Assembly: GCA_036504815.1 (NCBI GenBank)
Contig: DASXUN010000015.1
Coordinates: forward strand, 149,073 to 213,072
DNA from: Gemmatimonadaceae bacterium
GTDB lineage: Bacteria > Gemmatimonadota > Gemmatimonadetes > Gemmatimonadales > Gemmatimonadaceae
DNA: 64,000 nucleotides
Direction of reading: 5' to 3'
Shown here: positions 52,443 to 61,859 of the stretch, one piece after another
Position numbering within the stretch: position 1 is the stretch's first letter
Layout of the letters: each line of letters opens with the position of its first letter
The notes under the pieces: generated by a model
Seen by the model: the letters and a program-made list of their open reading frames with translations, nothing else
Database searches by the model: none
What the model was told of the DNA's origin: nothing
Translations under genes and position numbers: made by a program

Positions 52443-53357
52443 TCACGGCTCGCGCAGTTCAGGTGGAGTGTCGGGAGGCTGCCGCTTCCAGCGGCGATGC
52501 GCCCAGAGGTACTGCCCCGGATACCGGCGCACCCACCGTTCCAGCACGGCGGTGAAGCGCGCGGTGGTGACGTCGACGTCCGCCTCGAGATCGCCCGTGC
52601 GGGCCACGTCGACTTCCTCGAGATGCAGGACGTACCTGCCGTTTGGCTGGCGCGCCGCCAGTGCATAGATGAGCGGGGCATCGAAACGCAGGGCAAAGAC
52701 GGCGGGACCTCGCGGCGTGCGCGCCGGACGCCCGAAGAACGGGACGAAAGTCGCCGCGCCCAGCCCGGCCTGGTCGGCGAGCAGGCCGAGACCGAGCCCC
52801 TCCTTCAGCAGGCGCGGGAGGCGACGCACGGCTTCATCATCGTAGACGACGGTCATGCCGAGGCGACGGCGCGTACGGTTCACGAACGCATCGGCCAGCG
52901 GGTTGAGCTGGCGCTTGGCGACCGCCGCCACCTTCAGCCCCAGCGTCGAGATGTACGCGCCCGACAACTCCCAGTTGCCGAGGTGCCCCGCCACCAGCAC
53001 GATCCCCTTGCCGCGCACGCGACCGCGTTCGATCGCGTCCCAGCCCTCCACGCGCTCGAAGAGGGCGTGCATGGACTCTGGCCCGAGCCGCGACATGAGA
53101 ATGGATTCCATGCCCACGCGGCCGAGATGCTCGTATGACTCCCGCACGAGGGCGCGACGCTCGCGTTCGCCAAGTTCGGGAAAACAGGCGTCGATGTGCC
53201 GCGTTACGACGCCACGGCGAATGCCGAGCGGCCAGTATCCAATGAGGGCGATGCGCGCGCCGATGGCCCCCGCGCGCCGCAGTCCCAGGGGTCCGAGCAG
53301 CGCGGCCACCACGCGCAGCAGCGCGTACTCGAGCCAGTGCTTCCAGGTTGGCTTCAC
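52443..53357 (-). CDS. LpxL/HtrB-type lysophospholipid or lipid A acyltransferase
   Basis: 304 residues. N-terminal amphipathic/hydrophobic segment (LEYALLRVVAALLGPLGL), catalytic HX4E motif in GHLGNWE (His125, Glu130), and downstream GLLADQAG and FFGRPARTPRGPA segments of the lipid A late acyltransferase family. Adds a secondary acyl chain to lipid A or a related lipid at the inner-membrane face. Overlaps the GT4 gene's end by 4 nt, part of a contiguous surface-lipid/glycan unit. Confidence 0.9.
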   Translation of the reverse strand: MKPTWKHWLEYALLRVVAALLGPLGLRRAGAIGARIALIGYWPLGIRRGVVTRHIDACFPELGERERRALVRESYEHLGRVGMESILMSRLGPESMHALFERVEGWDAIERGRVRGKGIVLVAGHLGNWELSGAYISTLGLKVAAVAKRQLNPLADAFVNRTRRRLGMTVVYDDEAVRRLPRLLKEGLGLGLLADQAGLGAATFVPFFGRPARTPRGPAVFALRFDAPLIYALAARQPNGRYVLHLEEVDVARTGDLEADVDVTTARFTAVLERWVRRYPGQYLWAHRRWKRQPPDTPPELREP

Positions 53358-54529
53358 GAGCGCTCCCTCGCGCGTTCCACGCAGTGTGCCGCGAACTCCA
53401 GGGTGTCGGTGACCACGCGGTCCCAGTTGAATCGCTGCAGCGCGGCCTCGCGGGCCGCCGCGCCCAGACGCCGACGCAGCGGTTCATCCACCAGCAACCG
53501 CCGAATGGCCTCGGCCACGCGGTCGTCCGCCTCGGGAGGCACGACCAGTCCGGTCTGCGCGTCGAGGACCGCCGAGCGGACGCCGCCCGAATCGCCGGCC
53601 ACGGCCGGTACGCCGCTTGCCGCGGCCTCCACGAACGAGATGCCGAACCCTTCGACGTTGATGGGAGGCAGCAGGCGCGACAGCCCCACGTAGAGCGCCG
53701 CTCCCGCGTAGACGGCGGGGAGTTCGTCATCGCGCATCGGCCCGGCGAACACCACGCGAGCGTCCACCCCGAGAGCGCGCGCGAGTTCGCGAAGGCGCGT
53801 TTCGTCCGGCCCCTCGCCCACGATGACGTAACGCAGGTTCGGATGCTGCGGCGCCAGGCGCGCCAGGGCGCGGATCGCGACATCCTGGCCCTTGTGCGGC
53901 ACTAGCCGGGCGACCGTCAGCAGGTATGGAGCGTCGCCGACGCCGAGCCGGGCCCGCACCGCTCCCGTGACGTGGCCCGGCGCAAACTGCGCCGGATCGG
54001 TGCCCAGTGGGAAATCTGCGACGGGCGGCAGGGGGCTCACGCCGATCTCCCGCATGATGTCGCGCGCCAGTTCGCCCGTCCACGCCGAGTTGGCGACGAC
54101 GCCGATCGCCTCGCCGAAGATCCGCCGCGCGGTCAGGCGCTTCATGCGCTGCTTCGCCTTTTCGCGCTCCCGCAGGAGGTCGCCGCCGTTGACGTACACG
54201 AGGTACGGCACGCCCGTCTGACGCCGCGCCCACCACGCGGCATACCCGCACGGGCGAATGTTGCCGCAGTGCACCACATCAAAGCCCGGGGCGCGCTGCT
54301 GCAGCCAGCGGGCCCAGCGCACCTGATTCAGGAAGCGGCCCGCCTGACGAAAGTTGAACGGCTGGCGGTCCACGGCCACGGGCTCGGCGGCATCCGAATG
54401 GGCCGCGTCGAGCGCGCGCACCGTCGAGACGAGCGTGTCCGCCGGAAAGCGCCGGCAGAGCTCGACGTGCCGGCGCGCCATGCCGCCGAGATCGGGCGCG
54501 TAGTCCTGTGTGATGAAGAGATGGCGCAT
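53354..54529 (-). CDS. family 4 glycosyltransferase
   Basis: 391 residues, GT-B. N-terminal HLFITQDYAPDLGGMARRH; central LLTVARLVPHKGQDVAIRAL; C-terminal GFGISFVEAAASGVPAVAGD containing the EX7E-type glutamates. Retaining transferase, donor not predictable. 1-nt overlap with the following upstream gene and 4-nt overlap with the acyltransferase gene. Likely builds a lipid-linked or LPS-core glycan together with the neighbouring transferase and exported by the MsbA-like protein. Confidence 0.88.
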   Translation of the reverse strand: MRHLFITQDYAPDLGGMARRHVELCRRFPADTLVSTVRALDAAHSDAAEPVAVDRQPFNFRQAGRFLNQVRWARWLQQRAPGFDVVHCGNIRPCGYAAWWARRQTGVPYLVYVNGGDLLREREKAKQRMKRLTARRIFGEAIGVVANSAWTGELARDIMREIGVSPLPPVADFPLGTDPAQFAPGHVTGAVRARLGVGDAPYLLTVARLVPHKGQDVAIRALARLAPQHPNLRYVIVGEGPDETRLRELARALGVDARVVFAGPMRDDELPAVYAGAALYVGLSRLLPPINVEGFGISFVEAAASGVPAVAGDSGGVRSAVLDAQTGLVVPPEADDRVAEAIRRLLVDEPLRRRLGAAAREAALQRFNWDRVVTDTLEFAAHCVERARERS

Positions 54530-55608
54530 CAGGTCCTCCAGCGGGTGCGGTCACGCGCCGCTTCGGTAACCTGCAGCCATCCATCGGATCCTGCATCGAA
54601 CGGCCATCGCGCGGCGGCCTTGCGCGCCGCCAGGCGCATGGCCGCAGCCTGCTCCGACTGGGCCAGGGCCGCGGCCAGCACCGACGCCCATTCCGTCTCG
54701 TCCGCGCGATGGCGCAGGATGCCGGACACGCCGTCCTCCACGAAACGCGCGCTCAGCGGCGTTCGCTCGCCGAGCACCGGCACGCCCTGCGCCAGCGCGT
54801 CAAGCATGGCGAACACCTCGTCATCGCCCGTGGCGACCACCCACGCGAACGCCGCTTCGGCGAGCGCCTCGGTGCGCGCCGCCCCGGCGGTGCGAAATTC
54901 CACGCGATCGGCGACGCCGAGCGCCGCCGCTTCGAGGCGCACCGCATCGGCATCGTTGATCGGCGCGAAGACGATGGCGCGCAGCGCCGGCTGGCGCGGC
55001 GCGAGCAGGGCAAGGGTGCGCAGGGCGGCCAGCGCTTCGCGCCGCCGGTCGGCGCCGGCGAAGATGACGAGCCGGTCGCCCGTCGGCCGAATGGCGCCGA
55101 CAGCGGCCGGAGGCCGCGGCGTGGCGGTCGCCACGCCCGGCGGCGCCACGTGGGCGGCCAGCGCGCCGCGTGGCGGTTCATGCCCCCGCAGGTCGTCGGG
55201 GTGCGCGAAGACGAAGCCTGTCGCGGCGAGCCGCATGGCGAGCCGTCCGTCGCGCCCGATCGTGAGTCGGGCGCCCGCGCCCGTGCGCCGCACGACGGCG
55301 CCGCGGCCCGCGAAGCGAACGGCCGCCGCGGCCACGAGATGCTCGCGGTCGTCGTGCACGAACACCACTTCCGTCAGGCGCGACGCGATGACGCGCCGCA
55401 GGCGCCATCCGGCGCGCAGCCACCCGCCGTCCATCGCCACCCCGATCACGTCATGCCCGGCGGCCAGGAGGCACCGCTCCATTTCGCTCCCCGCGGGCGC
55501 GACCAGGCACGTCTCATATCCGCGCGCGGCGAGCAGCGTGGCGCCGTCGGCGAAGGCGCGCGCCGCCCCCGACCACGCCGCCCGATGCACCACGAAGCAG
55601 GCGCGCAC
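54529..55608 (-). CDS. glycosyltransferase-like protein
   Basis: 359 residues with GT-B-like architecture: CFVVHRAAWSGAARAFADGA at the N-terminus, C-terminal RLVIFAGADRRREALAALRT and VVATGDDEVFAMLDALAQGV, then GVPVLGERTPLSARFV. The motifs are weaker than in the adjacent GT4 protein, so the activity is less certain. Overlaps its neighbour by 1 nt and starts 6 nt after the ABC gene's stop, in one operon. Confidence 0.75.
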   Translation of the reverse strand: MRACFVVHRAAWSGAARAFADGATLLAARGYETCLVAPAGSEMERCLLAAGHDVIGVAMDGGWLRAGWRLRRVIASRLTEVVFVHDDREHLVAAAAVRFAGRGAVVRRTGAGARLTIGRDGRLAMRLAATGFVFAHPDDLRGHEPPRGALAAHVAPPGVATATPRPPAAVGAIRPTGDRLVIFAGADRRREALAALRTLALLAPRQPALRAIVFAPINDADAVRLEAAALGVADRVEFRTAGAARTEALAEAAFAWVVATGDDEVFAMLDALAQGVPVLGERTPLSARFVEDGVSGILRHRADETEWASVLAAALAQSEQAAAMRLAARKAAARWPFDAGSDGWLQVTEAARDRTRWRT

Positions 55609-55613
55609 CGGCG

Positions 55614-57431
55614 CTAGCCGCCGACGGGGGCTTCGTTGAACTGCAGCGCGTGCAACCGCGCGTACGCACCGCCCAGCGCCAGCAGCTCGGCGTGCGTCCC
55701 GCGTTCGGCGATGCGGCCGCGGTCGAGCACCAGGATCTGCGTGGCGTGCTGCACCGTGGAGAGCCGGTGGGCGATGACGAAGACGGTGCGCCCGGCCAGC
55801 AGCCGATCGATGGCTTCCTGCACCAGCCGTTCGCTCTCCGTGTCCAGCGCCGAGGTGGCCTCGTCGAGGATGAGCACCGGGGGATCCACGAGGAGGGCGC
55901 GCGCCATGGCGATGCGCTGCCGCTGGCCGCCGGAGAGGCGGGTCCCGCGCTCGCCGAGCACGGTGTCATAGCCCTCGGGGAGCTCGCTGATGAATCCGTG
56001 CGCGTTGGCGGCGCGGGCGGCGGCCTCGATCTGCGCCGGCGTGTACCGGTCCGGCGCGCCGTAGGCGATGTTCGCCCGCACCGAGTCATTGAAGAGCACG
56101 GTATCCTGGCTCACGATCCCCGTGAGCGCACGCAGCGACGACAGCGTGAACTCGCGGGTGTCCACCCCGTCGAGCGTGACGCGGCCGGCCGTCGGCTCGA
56201 TGAAGCGCGGAATGAGGTCCACGAGCGTGCTCTTCCCCGCTCCGCTCGCGCCCACGAGGGCCACCACCTCGCCGCGCTTTGCCGTGAAGCTGATGTCGCG
56301 CAGCACGGGCTCGCCGCCGTAACTGAACTCCACCCGCTCGAACGCGAGCTCGAAGTTGAACGCGGCCGCCGCGCGGGTGCCGCGGTCGGCCTGCTCTTCC
56401 GTGGGATGATCGAGGATCTCGAACAGCCGCTCGGCCGCGGCGAGCGATTGGGTGGCGACCGCCGGCATCTGCGAGAGTTGCTTGAGCGGCGGGAGCAGCG
56501 ACATCAGCGCGCCGAGGAACGTGACGAGACCCGAGCCGCTGAGCGTGCGCGCCTGCAGCACCTCGTGCGCGCCGAACCAGAGGAGCGCCACGGCCACCAC
56601 GGTGCCGATCACCTCGGCGAGCGGCTGCGACATGAGCGTGAGCCGGCTCATGCGCACCATCCCCTTGGCGTAGCGATTCGAGGCGTCGGAGAAGCGCGCC
56701 CCCTCGTACCCCTCGGCGCGGAACGACTTCACCAGCCGGATGCCGCTGACCGTCTCCTGCACCACGCTCGTCATTTCCCCATACTCGGCGGCGAGCTTGC
56801 GGTGGCCCCGGCGCAGGCGACGCAGCAGCGGCTGGAACGCCACGATGATGAGCGGGGCGACGACCAGCGAGAGGAGCGCCAGCCTGGGTGAGAGCGAGAA
56901 GAGCAGGACGACGGTGACGACGATCTGCGTGCCGGCGTTCAGCGATCGTGTCACGACCTCGGCGAGCAGCTGGCGCGTGGACTGGGTGTCCTGAAAGACG
57001 CGCGAGAGCAGCTGCCCCGTCTTGTGGCTGGTGAAGAAACGGAGCGGCAGCCGCTCCAGGTGCGTGTAGACCGCGTTGCGCAGATCGCGCGTGACGCGCT
57101 CCTGCAGCCCCGCGCCGGTCTGGCCGGCGAGCCAGGCGAAGACGTTCTTGAGCAGCATCGTGCCAAGGATCACGAGGATCACGATGCGCAGGGCGTCCAT
57201 CGACTCGCGCCCGGCGAGCACCCAGCCGCCGATCAACTGCAGCAGCGCCGACATGCGCGACCCGGCGCCCGCGTCAAAGGCCTGATGGTCGAACAGGGTG
57301 TTGAGGAACGGCACGAAGAGCGCGTACGAGAACGCACTCAGCGCATTGGCCAGCGCGCTCAGCAGCAGCGTGCCGACGACGCGCCCGTAGTACGGGCGGA
57401 GGAACTGCTGGAGGCGGCGGTAGGGACCCAT
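55614..57431 (-). CDS. MsbA-like ABC exporter (fused membrane and ATPase domains)
   Basis: 605 residues from ATG 57431, one base overlapping the preceding stop. Six-helix transmembrane domain (1-310, e.g. VVGTLLLSALANALSAFSYA) and an ATPase domain with Walker A GASGAGKST, Q-loop, signature LSGGQRQRIAMARAL, Walker B PVLILDEATSALD and H-loop VIAHRL. Matches lipid/lipid A flippases of the MsbA type, which fits the adjacent acyltransferase and glycosyltransferases. Works as a homodimer at the inner membrane. Confidence 0.92.
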   Translation of the reverse strand: MGPYRRLQQFLRPYYGRVVGTLLLSALANALSAFSYALFVPFLNTLFDHQAFDAGAGSRMSALLQLIGGWVLAGRESMDALRIVILVILGTMLLKNVFAWLAGQTGAGLQERVTRDLRNAVYTHLERLPLRFFTSHKTGQLLSRVFQDTQSTRQLLAEVVTRSLNAGTQIVVTVVLLFSLSPRLALLSLVVAPLIIVAFQPLLRRLRRGHRKLAAEYGEMTSVVQETVSGIRLVKSFRAEGYEGARFSDASNRYAKGMVRMSRLTLMSQPLAEVIGTVVAVALLWFGAHEVLQARTLSGSGLVTFLGALMSLLPPLKQLSQMPAVATQSLAAAERLFEILDHPTEEQADRGTRAAAAFNFELAFERVEFSYGGEPVLRDISFTAKRGEVVALVGASGAGKSTLVDLIPRFIEPTAGRVTLDGVDTREFTLSSLRALTGIVSQDTVLFNDSVRANIAYGAPDRYTPAQIEAAARAANAHGFISELPEGYDTVLGERGTRLSGGQRQRIAMARALLVDPPVLILDEATSALDTESERLVQEAIDRLLAGRTVFVIAHRLSTVQHATQILVLDRGRIAERGTHAELLALGGAYARLHALQFNEAPVGG

Positions 57432-58993
57432 CAGCGGCGGGGCGTGAGGAGGGCGAGCGGAAGGATGACCTCTTCCGGGGAGACCCCGCCATGAAGGAAC
57501 GACCCGCGGTACCGTTGCTGGTACTCGCGCAGCTTGGTCGGATAGACGAAGAAGCAGTCGCCGGCGGCGAGCAGCGTGTTGACGCGCGGCCCCCGGGGCG
57601 GGAGGCGCAGCTGCTCGGCGTCGGTAAACAGCAGCGCCTGGTCGGGACGCTCGGCGCGGAGGTCCTCGCCCATCTTGTACCGCAGGTTCGCGGTGGTGTC
57701 CTTCTTCGCGAAGACAGTGGCCGGCGTGTTGCAGTGAATGGAGCCGTGATCGCTCGTCAGCAGCACCGGCAGGCCGCGGCGCGCCGCCTCGCGGAGCACG
57801 CTCCAGAGCGCCGAGCGCCGGAACCACTGCTCGGTGAGCTGGCGAAATGCCGCCTCGTCCCGCGCCACTTCGTACAAGATCGCCGACTCGGAACGCCCGT
57901 GCGTCAGCAGGTCGATGAAGTTGAACACGAAGGCGCTCACGCCCTCGGCGGCGATGGACGTCGCGAGATGGCGCTCGAGGTCGTCGGAGTCGTGCGCCGA
58001 CGTGATCTTGTGGTAGCGCACCGGCGTCTCACCCCGCACCGTGCGCAGCTGTTCCACCAGCAGGTCGCGCTCGTGCTGGTTGAGCGACTCGTCGTCCCCC
58101 TCGCCCCACCAATCCGGGAACCGTTCGGCGATTTCGGCCGGGAACAAACCGCTGAACAGCGCGTTCCGCGCATACGGCGTCGCGGTGGGGAGCAGGGCGA
58201 AGTAGTGCGCGGTATCGACCTCGAAGGCCTGGGCGACGATCGGCTCGAGCACCTTCCACTGGTCGAGCCGCAGGCAGTCGACGACGATGAAGACGACCGC
58301 CTGGTGTTCGGCGAGCACCGGCATCAGGAACTCGCTGACGACGTCCACCGAGAGGGGCGGCCGGTCGCCGTCGAGTTCGTGAATCCAGCGCGGATATCCC
58401 TCGCCCATGAAGGCGGCAAAGTCGCGGTGCATCGCCGGGAAGAGCGCCCGCAACGAGGTGAGCAGGCCCGCCTCTCCGGCCGCCGTCAATTCGACGTCCC
58501 ACTCCACGAGTTCCGCATAGCGTTCCGCCCATCCCCGCCAGTCGAGATCCTTGAGCCGCACCGCCTCGAGTTCGCGAAAACGCTCGACGAACCGGCGCGC
58601 GAGCGCCTGGCTGCGGATGCGCGGCCCCTCGAGGATGCGCGTGAGGATGGCCTGCACCTGCCGCGGCGTGACCGGCTTCACGAGGTAATCCGTGACGTCC
58701 TGACCGAGCGCCTCGCGCAGGGTGGAGTCTTCCTCGCTCTTGGTCACCATCACGATGGGCATGGATGGCGCCAGTTCCCGCGCCTCGCGCACCATCGCGA
58801 TCCCCCGCATGCCCGGCATCTGCTCGTCGAGGAGCAGGATGTCGAACGCGTGCTGGCGGAGCAGCTCGAGGGCGTCGGCGGCGTTCCGGGCCATCTGCAC
58901 GCGATAGCCCTTGTCGGTCAGGAACAGCCGGTGCGACTCGAGGAGGTCAGCCTCGTCGTCGACCCAGAGCACGGATTTTGCGAGTGGCGCCAT
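57431..58993 (-). CDS. response regulator fused to PglZ/alkaline-phosphatase-like domain (PorX-like)
   Basis: 520 residues. Receiver domain 1-125: acidic pair in VDDEAD, phospho-acceptor Asp56 in LLLDEQMPG, Lys in VTKSEE and in LVKPVTP. A helical linker follows, then an alkaline-phosphatase-superfamily PglZ domain (VVFIVVDCLRLDQWKVLE; FNFIDLLTHGRSES; LLTSDHGSIHCNTPA) with conserved Asp/His metal-binding residues. This is the architecture of PorX, known in Bacteroidota for control of the type IX secretion system. No Sec-IX genes are seen nearby. First gene of the operon with the ABC exporter. Confidence 0.88.
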   Translation of the reverse strand: MAPLAKSVLWVDDEADLLESHRLFLTDKGYRVQMARNAADALELLRQHAFDILLLDEQMPGMRGIAMVREARELAPSMPIVMVTKSEEDSTLREALGQDVTDYLVKPVTPRQVQAILTRILEGPRIRSQALARRFVERFRELEAVRLKDLDWRGWAERYAELVEWDVELTAAGEAGLLTSLRALFPAMHRDFAAFMGEGYPRWIHELDGDRPPLSVDVVSEFLMPVLAEHQAVVFIVVDCLRLDQWKVLEPIVAQAFEVDTAHYFALLPTATPYARNALFSGLFPAEIAERFPDWWGEGDDESLNQHERDLLVEQLRTVRGETPVRYHKITSAHDSDDLERHLATSIAAEGVSAFVFNFIDLLTHGRSESAILYEVARDEAAFRQLTEQWFRRSALWSVLREAARRGLPVLLTSDHGSIHCNTPATVFAKKDTTANLRYKMGEDLRAERPDQALLFTDAEQLRLPPRGPRVNTLLAAGDCFFVYPTKLREYQQRYRGSFLHGGVSPEEVILPLALLTPRR

Positions 58994-59152
58994 ATCCAGC
59001 GAAAGCTAGCCCCGGCGAATTGACGTCGCCAACGGCCGGCGGGTTGCCGGACCGGTTGTCGGAGGCACGGGCGGAGGCGCTGGCGAGTGCGTTGGCCGAG
59101 GTGTTGGCCGGCGTGCTGGCGGGTGCGCGCGGTCGGGCGCAGATTCGTCGTT

Positions 59153-59548
59153 GTGACCGACCCCCTCCCCCCGTATGCCCTGAGCGGGCCTGCTTTTGCG
59201 CTCCGCGCCCTGGCCGTCGCCACCTCGCGGGCGCCCCTCGGTGGGCCCCGTGAGGCGCTGATGGCGACGCTCGTGGGCACCCGGCTGGCCGTCGCGGCCG
59301 GTGGCGCCGATCCCCTTCCGGAGCCGCTCCGGGCCGAGCGGGCGGCGGCGGCGCGTCACTGGATGGGGGCGCTCCCCCTCCCGCCGTCGCTGCGCGCGGC
59401 ACTGGGTCAACTGCTCGATGCCTCGGTGCGCGCCGAAGGGGAGGCACTGGCCGCCGCCCTGGACAAGGTGACCGAGGTCACGGCACCCCACCTCGATCGC
59501 AAGGCACGTTCCGAATTGGACCATCTGGCCCGCCGGTTTGCCCTCTGA
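59153..59548 (+). CDS. hypothetical protein, 131 residues
   Basis: Frame from GTG 59153 (VTDPLPPYALSGP). Ala/Leu-rich and helical (RAERAAAARHWMGALPLPPS; SVRAEGEALAAALDKVTEVT) with a short basic end. No signal peptide. Upstream, an in-register shift away, a further helical Ala/Leu stretch (LSEARAEALASALAEVLAG) is read in another frame from about 59044, separated by two C-runs at 59161-59172, so the annotated start may be too late or the gene may be frameshifted. Lies 160 nt after the divergent response-regulator gene. Function unknown. Confidence 0.5.
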   Translation: MTDPLPPYALSGPAFALRALAVATSRAPLGGPREALMATLVGTRLAVAAGGADPLPEPLRAERAAAARHWMGALPLPPSLRAALGQLLDASVRAEGEALAAALDKVTEVTAPHLDRKARSELDHLARRFAL

Positions 59549-59621
59549 GCCCGCCGCTTGTGGACGAGCGGACTTCATTCGTATGATTTGCAGATGACCC
59601 GACTTCGCGCGTAACGACGGC

Positions 59622-60479
59622 GTGTCCAGACCCACCGACATCTCCCCTCTTGCCCGTGTGATGCGCCGGGTTGACCGGGCCGCCGATGGCGAGCCGGGGC
59701 ACGACGCCTACGCCACGGGTTTCCCCAGCATCGACAAGTGGCTGGGCGGGGGCGTCCGGCGGGGCGACCTGGTGGTGCTGGGCGGCGACGTGCAGAGCGG
59801 GAAGAGCGCCCTGGCGCTCGCCGTGGCGCTGCGGATGGCGCAGCAGGACACGCCGGTGGTGTTCTTCACGAGCGAGATGACGCACGAGCGGGTGATGGAG
59901 CGGGCGCTGGCCATCGAGGGGCGCGCCCGGGTGGACGACCTGCGCCGCGGCTCGCTGGACGATTTCACGCGGGCGGGCGTCGGAGCGGCCGCGGTGCGGT
60001 TCCGCGAGGCGGTGCCGACGATCGCCGCATTCCCGGCGGGCGGGGGCGTTGAGGCGCTGGTCGCGGACATTCGACGCTCGGTTGACGCCCATGTGGTCAT
60101 CGTCGACTCGCTGCAGGGCCTCGCCGGAAGCATTCGGGCGCAGGATGAGGAGCTGTCGGCCGCCGTCCGCATCCTCAAGGCGCTGGCCATCGAACTCGAC
60201 ATCGCCCTCGTGCTCACGTGTCAGCTGCCGGAGCTCACCGCCGACCGGGCGGATCCGCGCCCGGTGCTCGATGATTTCGGGGTGCAGGGCGCGGTGAAAC
60301 AGCACTCCGATGTGGTGCTGGCGATCTTCCGGGAGGAGATGTACCGTCCCGGGTATGGGGTGGAGGGTGCCACCGAATTGCTCGTGCGGAAGAACCGCAA
60401 TGGGCAAGTTGGATACGTGGACCTGTTCTTCTACAAGCAGTGGATGCGATTCGAAGACATGCTCGATCCCGACCGATAG
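59622..60479 (+). CDS. DnaB-C-like RecA-fold ATPase
   Basis: 285 residues from GTG 59622. Walker A GGDVQSGKSA (54-63), an arginine- and Glu-containing TSEMTHERVMER segment, Walker B VVIVDSLQGL, and the DnaB H3/H4 type VLTCQLPE and VRKNRNGQVG motifs. It corresponds to the C-terminal ATPase of replicative helicase DnaB without the N-terminal primase-binding domain. Could be a RadA/DnaB-like accessory ATPase. 14 nt before the TPR/CsgG-like gene and in the same orientation; probably one transcript. Confidence 0.85.
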   Translation: MSRPTDISPLARVMRRVDRAADGEPGHDAYATGFPSIDKWLGGGVRRGDLVVLGGDVQSGKSALALAVALRMAQQDTPVVFFTSEMTHERVMERALAIEGRARVDDLRRGSLDDFTRAGVGAAAVRFREAVPTIAAFPAGGGVEALVADIRRSVDAHVVIVDSLQGLAGSIRAQDEELSAAVRILKALAIELDIALVLTCQLPELTADRADPRPVLDDFGVQGAVKQHSDVVLAIFREEMYRPGYGVEGATELLVRKNRNGQVGYVDLFFYKQWMRFEDMLDPDR

Positions 60480-60493
60480 GAGGCCGGAGCGAT

Positions 60494-61858
60494 ATGCGAT
60501 ACTTGAGACTTCTGGCGCTGTCCCTGCTCGGCGGCCTGGCGCTGCCGGCGCAGGCCCAGCAGAAGCCAGACAAGACGCTCGACAAGCTGGAACACGCCCG
60601 CACGGCGAATCCAAGCTCCGTGGCGGCGCTGCGATCACTCGGGATTGCGTACTACAAGCGAGACCGGTTCGCGGACGCCCGGACGGTGCTCGATGCCGCC
60701 CGCAAACTCGATCCCAAGGACGGGGTGAGCGCGCTGTACGCGGGTCTCGCGGCCGAGAAACTGAACGACTTCACCGGCGCCAAGGACGCGTACAACAGCT
60801 ACCTGCAGAACGGCAAGACGCGGTCGGTGCGCAACGACATCCGCGCCCGGCTCGTGTCGCTGTCGCGGGCCGAACTGCACGCGGCGGCCAAGGCGGCGAT
60901 CGCCACCGAAGCTACGATCGCGCCCGAGGCGAACAACCCGCGGGCGGTCGCGGTGCTGCCGATGACGTTCAGCGGCACCGACCAGACGCTGGCGCCGCTC
61001 TCGCGCGGCATGTCCGATCTGCTCATCAGCGACCTCGCGCGCGCTCCGGAATTGCAGCTGCTCGAGCGTGACCGGATTCAGGCAATGGTGGATGAGGTGG
61101 CGCTGAGCCAGAGCGGGCGCGTCGACGCCGCGACGTCGCTGCGCGCCGGCAAGCTGGTGCGCGCCGCGCGCGTCGTGCAGGGCGCGATCACGCAGACGGG
61201 CAACCGCAACCTGACCGTGAACGCCGCGGTGATGCAGGTGGCCACGGCGCAGCAGCAGGGGCGCGACGTCCAAAGCAGCGACGTCCTCGACCAGATCTTC
61301 ACGATCGAGAAGAACCTCGCGCTCGGCCTCTTCGATCAGCTCGGCGTCCGCCTGTCGGCAGCCGACCGCGCGGCCATCGAGCAGCGCCCGACGCGCTCGT
61401 TGCAGGCCTTCCTGGCGTACAGCAATGGCCTCGTGGCGGAGGATGAGGGACGGTACGGCGACGCGGCGCGCTTCTACGACCAGGCCCGCAGCATCGACCC
61501 GGGCTTCGGCGCGGCGCTGCAGCGGATGCAGAGCGCCCGGGCGGCGCAGCAGGGCGCGCAGGTGACCACCACGCAGGTGGAGGCGAACCTCAAGAACTCC
61601 AGCGAAGGCGCCACCGTCACCGCCGCGGAGCGCGGTGTCGCGGCCACGAACACCGGCATCGGCTCGACGCTGGCCAGCGCCGTGGGCGACATCAACCCGT
61701 CGGCGGCGAACAACGTGAACTCGAGCACGAGCACGGGCGGCAGCCAGACCCAGACGCAGACGCCGCCGACGACACGCGACCCGGCATCGGAGAAGACCGG
61801 CACGGACGCTCCGGCGACCAAGACCGGCACGTTCACCATCGTGATCCGGAGGCCGTGA
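60494..61858 (+). CDS. exported TPR protein with CsgG-like domain
   Basis: 454 residues from ATG 60494 (GGAG upstream). Signal peptide MRYLRLLALSLLGGLALPAQ. TPR-like repeats follow (VAALRSLGIAYYKRDRFADA; VSALYAGLAAEKLNDFTGAK), then a domain resembling CsgG/curli-assembly-type lipoproteins (VAVLPMTFSGTDQTLAPLSR; LERDRIQAMVDEVALSQSG). The C-terminal 130 residues are Ala/Ser/Thr/Gln low complexity. Likely periplasmic or outer-membrane-associated scaffold. One nt from the next barrel gene, which it may serve. Confidence 0.75.
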   Translation: MRYLRLLALSLLGGLALPAQAQQKPDKTLDKLEHARTANPSSVAALRSLGIAYYKRDRFADARTVLDAARKLDPKDGVSALYAGLAAEKLNDFTGAKDAYNSYLQNGKTRSVRNDIRARLVSLSRAELHAAAKAAIATEATIAPEANNPRAVAVLPMTFSGTDQTLAPLSRGMSDLLISDLARAPELQLLERDRIQAMVDEVALSQSGRVDAATSLRAGKLVRAARVVQGAITQTGNRNLTVNAAVMQVATAQQQGRDVQSSDVLDQIFTIEKNLALGLFDQLGVRLSAADRAAIEQRPTRSLQAFLAYSNGLVAEDEGRYGDAARFYDQARSIDPGFGAALQRMQSARAAQQGAQVTTTQVEANLKNSSEGATVTAAERGVAATNTGIGSTLASAVGDINPSAANNVNSSTSTGGSQTQTQTPPTTRDPASEKTGTDAPATKTGTFTIVIRRP

Positions 61859-61859
61859 G

